From contig JANYIK010000016.1 of assembly GCA_025362115.1 (NCBI GenBank), positions 1 to 11,718 on the forward strand: a stretch of 11,718 bases of DNA, in the 5' to 3' direction. The DNA comes from Methylophilaceae bacterium. GTDB lineage: Bacteria; Pseudomonadota; Gammaproteobacteria; Burkholderiales; Methylophilaceae. Numbering within the stretch: position 1 is the stretch's first letter; each line of letters starts with the position of its first letter. Shown here one piece after another: positions 1 to 6,976 of this stretch. A model generated the notes under the pieces. That model made no database searches and was not told the DNA's origin. It was given only the letters and a program-made list of their open reading frames with translations. A program made the position numbers and the translations under genes.

Positions 1-1420
1 CAATATAAAGCTCCCCCTCCACTATCGTTTTGAACCTGGGCATGTTTTAGACGGCGTGACGCTGACATTGCCGTTACATTTACTCAACCAACTCGATCCC
101 ACGCCTTGCGAATGGCTGGTGGCAGGCATGATCCGCGAAAAGGTCGCGCACCTCATCAAATCGTTGCCCAAGACCTTGCGCCGTGTCTGCGTGCCGGTGC
201 CGGAGTTTGTGACGGGATTTTTGGAAAATCACCCTCTCCCCAACCCCTCCTCCGTTTACGGGGGAGGGGCTAACCCCCCTCTCCCGCAAGCGGGAGAGGG
301 GGCGGGGGTGAGGGGCGGGGGTGAGGGGGTAAGCCTTCAAACTGCGCTGGCCGCATATATCGAAAAGCGTACCGGCCTCAAAATCAGCGACGAAGACTGG
401 GATAAAAATACCCCCGCCCATCTGCTGATGAATTTCCGCGTAGTGGACGATGCCGGGCAGGAACTCGCCACGGGGCGCGACTGGAAGGCATTGAAACCCA
501 AGCTCGCGCAAGCGGCGCAACTCACCTTCCGCGAGGCATCTCCAGAAATTGAACGCGAAGGCCTCAAGCAATGGGATTTTGGCGATTTGCCACAAAAGCT
601 GGAATTCACCCGTGGCGGCCAGCGGCTCACCGGCTACCCGGCGCTGGAAGATGAAGGCGATAGTGTCGCCATCCGCCTGTTCGAGCGTGAAGATACGGCG
701 CTGGCCTCGCACCGTGCCGGTACCCGTCGCCTGATGCGGCTGGAGTTGCGAGAGCAGATGAAGCAACTGGAAAAAAGCCTACCGGGGTTCACGCAAACCG
801 CGCTAGGCTTACGCAACGTCATGTCGCCCGACGACCTGCGCGAGGATATTTTGACCGCCATCGCTGACCGCTCCTTTATCCACGACGACCCATTGCCGCG
901 TACCAATGCCAACTTTATGACGCTTAAAGCGAGAGCCAGAACGCGGCTGCCTGCCGTGAATGAAGCCACGACGCGGTTGCTGCAAGCAACAGCAGCGGAA
1001 TACCAGATGCTTTCCGCGCAACTCAACAGCCTGCCGGGGGCGCTGTCGCGGTTGAAGCGTGAGGTTGAAGAACAACTGAAAGCGTTGCTGCCACCGCATT
1101 TTGTCAGCCAAACCCCGTGGGAGCGCCTGCAACACCTGCCGCGCTATATCAAGGCGATGAAGTTAAGGCTGGACAAGTATTCGGGGGCGATTGAGCGCGA
1201 TACCCGCCACGCCCAAGCGGTTGCCCAGCTATGGACGCGTTACCAGCAGCGACTGGACGGGCTGCGCAAGCAGAACGAACCCATCCCGGATGCGCTGCTG
1301 GAATTCCGCTGGCTGATCGAGGAACTACGGGTGTCGCTATTCGCGCAGGAACTCAAGACACCGTTCCCGGTGTCGGTGAAACGCTTAGAAAAAATTTGGG
1401 GTGGAATCAGCGCAGGCTAA
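1..1420 (+). CDS. hrpA: ATP-dependent RNA helicase HrpA, C-terminal part (5' end outside window)
   Basis: The frame is open from position 2 to the TAA at 1418-1420, so this is the 3' end of a much larger gene (whole HrpA proteins run to about 1,300 residues). The visible part matches my memory of the DUF3418 tail that follows the DEAH helicase core. Recognisable landmarks are YRFEPGHVLDGVT at the very start, LIKSLPKTLRR, the FRVVDD segment, QWDFGDLP, DSVAIRLF, and WLIEELRVSLFAQEL near the end. HrpA is a cytoplasmic DEAH-box helicase that acts on mRNA and stalled ribosomes; this tail has no catalytic motif of its own. An in-frame, low-complexity palindromic insert lies at about 229-330. The stop overlaps the convergent dehydratase gene by 4 bp, leaving no room for a terminator between them. 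Confidence 0.93.
   Translation, partial: NIKLPLHYRFEPGHVLDGVTLTLPLHLLNQLDPTPCEWLVAGMIREKVAHLIKSLPKTLRRVCVPVPEFVTGFLENHPLPNPSSVYGGGANPPLPQAGEGAGVRGGGEGVSLQTALAAYIEKRTGLKISDEDWDKNTPAHLLMNFRVVDDAGQELATGRDWKALKPKLAQAAQLTFREASPEIEREGLKQWDFGDLPQKLEFTRGGQRLTGYPALEDEGDSVAIRLFEREDTALASHRAGTRRLMRLELREQMKQLEKSLPGFTQTALGLRNVMSPDDLREDILTAIADRSFIHDDPLPRTNANFMTLKARARTRLPAVNEATTRLLQATAAEYQMLSAQLNSLPGALSRLKREVEEQLKALLPPHFVSQTPWERLQHLPRYIKAMKLRLDKYSGAIERDTRHAQAVAQLWTRYQQRLDGLRKQNEPIPDALLEFRWLIEELRVSLFAQELKTPFPVSVKRLEKIWGGISAG
229..330. repeat. REP-like double-hairpin element inserted in-frame in hrpA
   Basis: This C-rich then G-rich stretch folds into two adjacent hairpins. The first pairs 244-254 with 259-269 around a TTTA loop, with one G-T wobble. 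The second pairs 275-286 with 291-302 around a CAAG loop, giving 12 perfect base pairs. Flanking C-runs (230-243) and G-runs (303-329) could extend the fold. In the hrpA frame it reads as a Gly/Pro-rich linker (PLPQAGEGAGVRGGGEG) located where E. coli HrpA, as I recall it, has only a few residues between two conserved blocks. Elements of this kind, with a CTCCCGC...GCGGGAG core, are dispersed mostly between genes in many proteobacteria. The insertion keeps the reading frame. Confidence 0.85.
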
Positions 1421-1788
1421 TCGTACTTAATGTACTTAAAGCGTTGATCCTCATTCGGCGTACCTTCCAGCGCCCCGCCTTCTTTTCCGGGCTGCCAGCA
1501 GATGACTTCCTCGATCTTTTTAGCCAGTGTGAAATCTTTATCGGTGATACCTTTAGCGCTGTGCGTGACCAATTTCACCTCCACGAAAGCGTAGGAAACC
1601 GCCAAGTCAGGATGATGCCAGGCGGCTTCGGCCAAGTGGCCGACGGTGTTGACCACCATCAATGTGGCTTTCCAGCCGCCGGTCTTGTATTTGCGGCGTA
1701 TCCAGCCGTTTTCGTACACCCAGTGCGGTAGCTCTGTCGCGAGTTTGGTGTTGATTTCGGCCTCTTCATAAACCTGTTCTTTACTCAT
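1417..1788 (-). CDS. Pterin-4a-carbinolamine dehydratase family protein (DcoH/PhhB-like)
   Basis: This 123-residue protein belongs to the pterin carbinolamine dehydratase family, which dehydrates 4a-hydroxytetrahydropterins back to quinonoid dihydropterin. The family signature is visible as AAWHHPD (His58-His59-Pro60-Asp61) followed at 76 by a third conserved His (VTHSAKG); these histidines line the pterin site in known members. Residues 100-123 form a C-terminal extension (GKEGGALEG...) beyond the usual domain. The ATG at 1788 is preceded by AGGAG at 8 nt, and it overlaps the end of the kinase gene in an ATGA arrangement, so it is the last gene of the operon. No aromatic amino-acid hydroxylase is in view. 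The neighbourhood suggests a role with tetrahydromethanopterin rather than biopterin, which is inference. Confidence 0.85.
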   Translation of the reverse strand: MSKEQVYEEAEINTKLATELPHWVYENGWIRRKYKTGGWKATLMVVNTVGHLAEAAWHHPDLAVSYAFVEVKLVTHSAKGITDKDFTLAKKIEEVICWQPGKEGGALEGTPNEDQRFKYIKYD

Positions 1789-2381
1789 GCCATCAACTCC
1801 TCATCGCCTTTAAGAATGGCAGAAAATCGCCTAATATCGCCCTTGCCCAAACACGTTATCGGGCAATGCGTCTGCTGAGAAAACTCAGGAAATGCCGCAT
1901 CTACCAAACCCTGTTCAGCCATCTGCTGAGGGGTGAGTGGGGGAACTGTTTCCCGTGCCTTCACCAGCACCAAATATTTAGCTTTGAGGCGCGTGGCCAA
2001 CCAAGCTGCAAGGCTGTCCGACGTGACATCCCAGCGTTTGGGGATGTCCTCTTCAGCCAGCACCATCGTGCTAGGCAACCACACCATGCCCCTATGCTGC
2101 CAGCTACGCTCGGCGATTTCCAGCTCGTGCCTTGCGGTCACTAATTCCGGCTCTATCGCAGCCAACGTTAAGCCAAATTGATCCATTGCCAGCACTGCCA
2201 ATTGGTGAGCGATGGCATCATCAAACTTGGCGACTTTCTGCACCTGACGTACGGTATCGGCATACGCGCCGCCGCCGGGTACGATGACCACATGGCCGTC
2301 GCTGTTGCTGGCGATGGTAGATAGCCACAACGGTAACTCAGCCGAGCCGAGCAGGCTGCCACCCAACTTGACCACTATCAC
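1785..2381 (-). CDS. mfnE: Amino-acid-kinase-fold enzyme, MfnE-like (methanofuran/methylofuran precursor kinase)
   Basis: The 198-residue product has the amino acid kinase fold. The N-terminal VVKLGGSLL (residues 3-11) and VIVPGGGAYAD (33-42) are the phosphate-binding glycine loops. A nucleotide-site block follows at 118-141 (WDVTSDSLAAWLA... to LVLVKARE). In Methanocaldococcus, MfnE of this superfamily phosphorylates aminomethylfuranmethanol phosphate to the diphosphate, which MfnF then uses. The bacterial homologue is expected to do the same for methylofuran. The start is GTG at 2381, supported by AGGAG 6 nt upstream, and it overlaps the pabB stop as GTGA. It also overlaps the dehydratase start, so translation of the three genes is probably coupled. 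The symbol is taken from the archaeal enzyme; function in this organism is inferred from family and context. Confidence 0.8.
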   Translation of the reverse strand: MIVVKLGGSLLGSAELPLWLSTIASNSDGHVVIVPGGGAYADTVRQVQKVAKFDDAIAHQLAVLAMDQFGLTLAAIEPELVTARHELEIAERSWQHRGMVWLPSTMVLAEEDIPKRWDVTSDSLAAWLATRLKAKYLVLVKARETVPPLTPQQMAEQGLVDAAFPEFSQQTHCPITCLGKGDIRRFSAILKGDEELMA

Positions 2382-3745
2382 GAAAATCTCCTAATCAATT
2401 CCAGCATGGTAGAAGCCTTATCCCAAGTCTCGCGATATTCCTGCGCCCCTACAGAATCCGCCACAATGCCGCCACCGGCGCAGAAGCTGATGTTGCCCTG
2501 TGCCACCACCGCAGTGCGGATGGCAATGTTGGTATCCATATTACCGTCGAAACCGATGTAGCCTATGGTGCCACAATATACCCCGCGCCGATGCGGTTCC
2601 AGTTCTTCTATGATTTGCATCGCACGCAACTTGGGGGCACCGGTGATAGAGCCCCCGGGGAAACAGCCGCGCAGTAAGTGGGTGGCGGTATGGCCGGGGG
2701 CAAGCTGGCCGGTGACGGTACTAACCAGATGATGCACATTGGCAAAGCTTTCCAATTCAAACAGTCGCTCAGCCTTCACACTGCCAGGTAAACAATTTTT
2801 GCCGATGTCGTTACGCAGCAAGTCCACGATCATCAGATTCTCGGCGCGGTCCTTGCTGCTGTTTTTCAGGTCTTGGATATTGGCTGCGTCCTGCGTCAAA
2901 TCACTGCTGGTGGCGCGCGTGCCTTTGATAGGCTGAGTAAGTACCTGGCGATGTTGTACCTGCAAAAAACGCTCAGGGGAATTACACAAAATTTGCACAT
3001 CTGGCAGGTTGAGATACGCCGAGAATGGCGCTGGACTTAGCTCACGTAAATTCTGATAAGCCAGCCACGGGTCACCATCAACCTGAGCGGAAAAACGCTG
3101 GGCGAGATTGACCTGATAGCAGTCACCTTCGACAATGTAGCGTTGTATGCGCTGAAATGCTGATTGATATTGGCTTTCTGACATATTCGAGATGATTGGT
3201 GATAGCACCTTGAATTGGCTAGCGGCTGACTCCACAGGTTGCGTAAAACAATGCACCAGCGCCTGCCAATGCTCATGCGTCAAAGGCGCACGGCCATAAC
3301 TAGCGAGAAAACTGCGCCGCTCCTGATGATCCACCACTAGCGCCCAGTCGTAGATGCCCACCTGCATATCGGGCAGATTTTCTGCATGCTGGGCGATGCT
3401 GGGCAGTTTTTCTAATCGTCGTGCCAAATCGTAGCCAAAATACCCCACCGCGCCACCCATGAATGGCAAGTCGTTATCACTTTTTTGTTGCCGCCCCAGA
3501 TAGTCGCGCACCAGATCGAATGGATTCTGCCGCGAGATTTCGCTACTGGTAGGCGTGGAAATTTCGGTCAAATCGCCGCGCGTGGTAAGTGTGATGACGG
3601 GGTCGGCCACCATGATGTCATAGCGTCCGTACTTTGACTGCGGTCTACCGCTATCCAGCCACATCGCCCAAGGCTTGTGGGCGATTGCCGCGAACAAGGG
3701 TGTACTATCAGACTGGTAGGGAAGTTCTGAGAGAAGCGCTGTCAT
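2378..3745 (-). CDS. pabB: Aminodeoxychorismate synthase component I
   Basis: The 455-residue protein aminates chorismate to 4-amino-4-deoxychorismate, using ammonia from a PabA partner not seen here. It has the N-terminal TrpE/PabB domain (about 10-150) and the chorismate-binding domain (about 188-455). The motif PIKGT at 272-276 carries Lys274, the covalent nucleophile that separates PabB from anthranilate synthase, which has Ala there. Other landmarks are IVDLLRNDIG (306-315), HHLVSTVTG (338-346), GGSITGAPK (364-372) and CGTIGYIG (391-398). I chose the ATG at 3745, one base after the preceding stop; the frame stays open to 3814, but that extension has no family similarity. No clear Shine-Dalgarno is seen, so translation may be coupled. 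Sitting among furan and pterin cofactor genes, it likely feeds 4-aminobenzoate to H4MPT synthesis as well as folate. Confidence 0.92.
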   Translation of the reverse strand: MTALLSELPYQSDSTPLFAAIAHKPWAMWLDSGRPQSKYGRYDIMVADPVITLTTRGDLTEISTPTSSEISRQNPFDLVRDYLGRQQKSDNDLPFMGGAVGYFGYDLARRLEKLPSIAQHAENLPDMQVGIYDWALVVDHQERRSFLASYGRAPLTHEHWQALVHCFTQPVESAASQFKVLSPIISNMSESQYQSAFQRIQRYIVEGDCYQVNLAQRFSAQVDGDPWLAYQNLRELSPAPFSAYLNLPDVQILCNSPERFLQVQHRQVLTQPIKGTRATSSDLTQDAANIQDLKNSSKDRAENLMIVDLLRNDIGKNCLPGSVKAERLFELESFANVHHLVSTVTGQLAPGHTATHLLRGCFPGGSITGAPKLRAMQIIEELEPHRRGVYCGTIGYIGFDGNMDTNIAIRTAVVAQGNISFCAGGGIVADSVGAQEYRETWDKASTMLELIRRFS

Positions 3746-3746
3746 A

Positions 3747-4739
3747 TTATTTTTGTGCCAAATAAGCCACCGCGTAAGCGGGAGCGCACACGGCAGCGGC
3801 ATCTCTTGCATCACTGTCGCCCTTGATTAAGTCAGCAAAATCCACGTAAGCCACCTTTAGGTGCTGTGCCATGTCGCGCACCAAAAATCTCCCTACGCCT
3901 GCTCCAATTAAGGTCGTTGGCGCTTGGCGCTCAAGCACCGTCATCAAGTCCTGCAACTGTGCGTTGGCAATAAAATGCGCCAAAGCCTGCCAAGCCAGCA
4001 TGGGCGCACTTTCTACATCTCGCCCCAGCATACGAGTCAGACGGCGGGCGGAATCCAGTTGTGATTTTCCTTGGCCGTCAGCGGACTCGGCCAAGTCGTG
4101 TTGAGTTGGGAGTTTACCAACGAGGCGATACACGTCCGCCATCGTGGCAAAATGCTCCGCCGCCACCCGTTGCATCTGCCCGTTGAACGGCACGCGCTGC
4201 ACCACCGCCATGATGGGTGTGCGCACCACACCAGTATAGATCAAGGTGTCACTGGTCAGCCGTTCAGCGTCACTCAAGCCTTGCGGCTTGGCCTGCCCAT
4301 CTTGCAGCAGAACGATGTCCGTCGTGGTGCTGCCCACATCTACGAATAAGCCATTAGCCTGCTTACTCGCCACAAACTGCGCGCTTGCCAACCAATTGGC
4401 GGAGGCGATTTGCGCCGTATTGACTTCAACCTCATCAGGGATAACAAAGCCAGCCACGCTGTAAAACCTGATGTCTTTTTCAGGTAAGCATTTCCGCATG
4501 GTCTGGCCAATCTGTATCACGCCCTGATGGCGATTAGGGAAAATATCGGCCAACTCTCCGGTCATGGTGATGGCATGCTGGTCAGCACCGCCCAAAACAT
4601 CAAGTGCCTCGGCAACGGCTTGCTCCAAATACTGCAAACCTTTCCACAGCGGGCAGGCAAGTTGCACCGCTTTGTAGCCAGCCTTATCTAGCCGTACCGC
4701 TTTGAGGTGTGCGCCACCTATGTCCCAGCCAGTGACCAT
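3747..4739 (-). CDS. mfnF: MfnF-like 'H4MPT-linked C1 transfer pathway' protein (ASKHA/hydantoinase-oxoprolinase type fold)
   Basis: The 330-residue product has actin-like ATPase-fold loops: GWDIGGAHLKA at 4-14, LFVDVGSTTTDIVLL at 131-145 and TLIGAGVGRFL at 276-286. This spacing matches the family long annotated as an H4MPT-linked C1 transfer pathway protein of archaea and methylotrophs. The archaeal member MfnF condenses the furan diphosphate made by MfnE with gamma-glutamyltyramine to give the methanofuran core. The adjacent MfnE-like and MfnD-like genes fit that assignment. In Methylobacterium the cofactor is methylofuran, reported to contain tyrosine rather than tyramine, so the substrate may differ. 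The ATG at 4739 overlaps the upstream stop by one base (TGATG), and the stop lies one base before the pabB start. Confidence 0.82.
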   Translation of the reverse strand: MVTGWDIGGAHLKAVRLDKAGYKAVQLACPLWKGLQYLEQAVAEALDVLGGADQHAITMTGELADIFPNRHQGVIQIGQTMRKCLPEKDIRFYSVAGFVIPDEVEVNTAQIASANWLASAQFVASKQANGLFVDVGSTTTDIVLLQDGQAKPQGLSDAERLTSDTLIYTGVVRTPIMAVVQRVPFNGQMQRVAAEHFATMADVYRLVGKLPTQHDLAESADGQGKSQLDSARRLTRMLGRDVESAPMLAWQALAHFIANAQLQDLMTVLERQAPTTLIGAGVGRFLVRDMAQHLKVAYVDFADLIKGDSDARDAAAVCAPAYAVAYLAQK

Positions 4740-5692
4740 CAGAGTTTTATTTCCACCACGTGTCGCTGCACTTTCATTCGTTCCACCATCATTCCATTAT
4801 AGAGTACGTCCAGCACTAACCTGGCCGGATTGAGTCCAGTTGCCTGCCGCAGACCGACATAGGAAGTAGTCAGTCTAGGGTTGATTTCCAGCACGGTGAT
4901 GCTGTCGCCATCCACCATCACGTCTATCCCCACATAGGCAGCCAAACCCGGCAATGCCTGCGCCACTTGTTGTGCAATGTGATCCAAGTCATCCCAATGC
5001 GCCAGCATGCCGTTGACCACACTACCGCGATAGTGGATAAAGCCTTCCGCATCGCGTTCTATCAGTTGCCGATTACCGCTCAACACATAAGCCACACCTT
5101 CGCGACACAGCATGGAGATGCTGGCAGGTGTACCCTCAAGCCAAGGCTGCACGATGTGGTTGGGACGGGTTTTCAGCCAAATTTGCAGTTTAGAAAAATC
5201 ATCGAAAAAGCGCGTATCGCCACAGCCTGCACCATCATCCGGCTTGGCGACATAAGTGCCCGAATCATGGGTCGCGCTTGTAGTAACGACAGGAATATTG
5301 TGTTGCGCCAACCATGCAGAGGTAGCGCGCTTGCTGACGGCAATGTGGATGGCTTGTGGAGTACTCCCTATGAGCTTGTGCGGCGGCACCATGCGACTGA
5401 TTTTCTCCAGCACCCCGTCGGTTTCGGGCGCGATGGGCCACACCCAATCAGCATGGTCTATAGCGTGTTGCCAAATCGGCCAAACGTCTTCTCGAACGGC
5501 AATAGAATCTATTGAAAGCGACGGCAAACGGGCATCGCGTGTGGTGCTGAGTTGCAGATGTGGAATCTCACTCAAATCCGCCAGCAAGGCTTGCAACATC
5601 AAATCGCCCTCAGCCGCCAAAGAATCGGGCAGCGGCGCATTGTATAATCCGCCGCCAGTGATGAATTCCAACACCAACAATTTTTGTGTCAT
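4739..5692 (-). CDS. mfnD: ATP-grasp ligase, MfnD-like (tyramine/tyrosine-glutamate ligase)
   Basis: The 317-residue protein (from the ATG at 5692) is an ATP-grasp enzyme. The N-terminal LLVLEFITGGGL is typical of the MfnD-like subgroup. The ATP-grasp core shows TYVAKPDDGAGCGDT at 146-160, the HIVQPWLEGTPAS lid region at 179-191, and the metal-binding strand VLEINPRLTTSY at 267-278. Archaeal MfnD joins tyramine to the gamma-carboxyl of glutamate, the first committed step of methanofuran assembly; bacteria may use tyrosine. An alternative ATG at 5701 adds three residues; I prefer 5692 because the conserved block follows directly. The upstream Shine-Dalgarno is weak. It is the first gene of the leftward operon and its start lies inside the divergent HisA-like gene, so its promoter must sit in that coding sequence. 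Confidence 0.8.
   Translation of the reverse strand: MTQKLLVLEFITGGGLYNAPLPDSLAAEGDLMLQALLADLSEIPHLQLSTTRDARLPSLSIDSIAVREDVWPIWQHAIDHADWVWPIAPETDGVLEKISRMVPPHKLIGSTPQAIHIAVSKRATSAWLAQHNIPVVTTSATHDSGTYVAKPDDGAGCGDTRFFDDFSKLQIWLKTRPNHIVQPWLEGTPASISMLCREGVAYVLSGNRQLIERDAEGFIHYRGSVVNGMLAHWDDLDHIAQQVAQALPGLAAYVGIDVMVDGDSITVLEINPRLTTSYVGLRQATGLNPARLVLDVLYNGMMVERMKVQRHVVEIKL
5643..5648 (+). promoter_or_regulatory. Possible -10 box for the HisA-like gene
   Basis: A perfect TATAAT lies 12 nt before the ATG at 5661, inside the 5' end of the MfnD-like gene, where it encodes the Leu-Tyr-Asn of GGGLYN. Seventeen bases upstream the hexamer AAGAAT is a poor -35. If used, it would start transcription almost at the ATG, giving a nearly leaderless mRNA. 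The match may be a by-product of the conserved LYN codons. Confidence 0.35.
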
Positions 5693-6383
5693 TCCGGTCA
5701 TCGATATTTTGGGTGGTGTAGTGGTACGCGCGAAAGCTGGCGAGCGGCAGCATTATCGCCCTGTCATTTCCAGCTTGTGTAACTCTGCTAATCCGTTTTT
5801 TATCACAGAAGCACTACTAGGATTATATCCCTTCAATACCTTTTACATCGCCGACCTAGATGCCATTATGGGCTTGGGTGACAACATGGTTACCATCCGC
5901 CAGTTGCAGCAACAATTTCCTAAAATAAACTTTTGGGTAGATGCGGGCGTGAAGCAAGTAAACCAACTGCAAACGCTTCAGCAATTGGGTTTAACGGGTG
6001 TGATTGGCAGCGAAAATATGACAAGTTTCGAGCAATATCAGGCGCTGCAAGCGATAGAAAACAAAGCGATATTGTCGCTAGATTTCGACAAGACAGGATT
6101 TATGGGTAATGCCGCATTGCTTGAACAGCGTGAACAATGGCCAGAGCGCTTGATTGTGATGACCTTAGCCAAGGTTGGAAGTTATGAAGGATTGGATTTA
6201 GATCGACTTGAAACACTAAAAAAACAAGCGGGCGACAGGAGTGTTTACGCTGCCGGAGGAACGCGCAATATCGCTGATTTACGCGCCCTCGCCAGCAAGA
6301 AGCTTGCTGGCGCATTGGTGGCAAGCGCACTGCACGATGGGCGTATCACCCCAGCAGAACTTGCTGCTTTACAGACTACTTAG
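5661..6383 (+). CDS. HisA/HisF-related TIM-barrel protein of the H4MPT/methylofuran gene set
   Basis: The 240-residue product is HisA-like in size and layout. IPVIDILGGVVVRAKAGE (11-28) matches the HisA first strand with its catalytic-type Asp (Asp15). FYIADLDAI (61-69) and LSLDFDKTG (139-147) carry Asp residues at strand ends, including the strand-5 position of the second HisA acid. VYAAGGTRN (195-203) and GALVASALHDG (217-227) resemble the paired phosphate-binding loops. Homologues travel with H4MPT and methanofuran genes in archaea and methylotrophs, not with a his operon, and no his genes are here. The real substrate is unassigned. The ATG at 5661 overlaps the divergent MfnD-like start by about 32 bp; the frame is open back to 5256 but that part is antisense to mfnD. 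GTG at 5658 or ATT at 5691 are alternatives. The 3' end overlaps fae by 8 bp. Confidence 0.8.
   Translation: MNSNTNNFCVIPVIDILGGVVVRAKAGERQHYRPVISSLCNSANPFFITEALLGLYPFNTFYIADLDAIMGLGDNMVTIRQLQQQFPKINFWVDAGVKQVNQLQTLQQLGLTGVIGSENMTSFEQYQALQAIENKAILSLDFDKTGFMGNAALLEQREQWPERLIVMTLAKVGSYEGLDLDRLETLKKQAGDRSVYAAGGTRNIADLRALASKKLAGALVASALHDGRITPAELAALQTT
6290..6312. repeat. Perfect 10-bp inverted repeat inside the HisA-like coding region
   Basis: CGCCAGCAAG at 6290-6299 and its exact reverse complement at 6303-6312 flank a 3-nt centre. It codes for the SKKLAG segment just before the second phosphate-binding loop. A strong hairpin could form in the mRNA about 70 nt before the stop. No U-tract follows, so it is not a classical terminator. 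Confidence 0.7.
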
Positions 6384-6912
6384 CCGCGAACGGATGTGAA
6401 GAGGTCTTGTAAGCTTTCACCACATCTGCCGCCTTAGGCTCACGCGCCACAGCGCTCTTGATCGCTTGTTTGGTGGCTTGATAGTTCCAGTCTTGAATGC
6501 GTTCGTCAATATCCGCTTTGTGGTCAATAAACACACCCACGCAGATAAACACGTCATCAGCTTCCGCCAAAGGAATGGTGCCGTCAGCTACGCAATCCAT
6601 CACCGCCATCGCCACCCCACGCTGTGCAGGGCCGAACATTTGCACGGCTTGACGGCCATTCTTGATGGTGACCTTGTTGAACATCACAGTTGATGGCTTA
6701 GCCATCATATTAGGTGCCACTACAGCCAAAAGGCCGTTCACACCTTCTTTTTGATCGGTCAAGGTACGGCAGAAAGCGTCTTCCGCCGCTGAACCGCGCG
6801 GCCCCATGAGCAAATCAATATGCGCCACATTCAGCAAATCCAAACCACTGCCATCGGGACGGTTATCAATTACTAGCGCTTCTCCCACCAATACACGGTC
6901 AATTACGGCCAT
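6376..6912 (-). CDS. fae: Formaldehyde-activating enzyme (Fae family)
   Basis: Fae condenses formaldehyde with tetrahydromethanopterin to methylene-H4MPT in the cytoplasm, the entry step of the H4MPT oxidation route. The 178-residue product shows VGEALV (9-14), VAHIDLLMGPRG (29-40; His31 aligns with the proposed catalytic His), LLAVVAPNM, MFNKVTI, and the hallmark RQAVQMFGPAQRGVAMAV. It ends HPFAAK. Compared with the Methylobacterium enzyme as I remember it, there are about nine extra residues (NRPDGSGLD region) before the catalytic His, and VFIDH replaces VFIHW. It may therefore be a divergent Fae or a paralogue. A good Shine-Dalgarno (AGAGG, 8 nt) precedes the ATG at 6912. The globin gene ends 64 bp upstream on the same strand, so the two may be co-transcribed. 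The stop overlaps the convergent HisA-like gene. Confidence 0.93.
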   Translation of the reverse strand: MAVIDRVLVGEALVIDNRPDGSGLDLLNVAHIDLLMGPRGSAAEDAFCRTLTDQKEGVNGLLAVVAPNMMAKPSTVMFNKVTIKNGRQAVQMFGPAQRGVAMAVMDCVADGTIPLAEADDVFICVGVFIDHKADIDERIQDWNYQATKQAIKSAVAREPKAADVVKAYKTSSHPFAAK

Positions 6913-6976
6913 TTTATTTTCCTCTTCATTATCATTGCGTCAGAACGACACATTTTTGGTTAATTACACTTGCCTT

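Noticed and set aside
80..766. 228-codon minus-strand frame within hrpA
   Set aside because: Shadow of hrpA; the plus-strand frame matches the HrpA tail throughout.
3746..3814. Upstream ATG that would lengthen PabB by 23 residues
   Set aside because: It lies inside the end of the MfnF-like gene and family similarity starts at the ATG at 3745.
5256..5660. Long N-terminal extension of the HisA-like frame
   Set aside because: This part is antisense to the MfnD-like gene and has no HisA similarity; homology starts after 5661.
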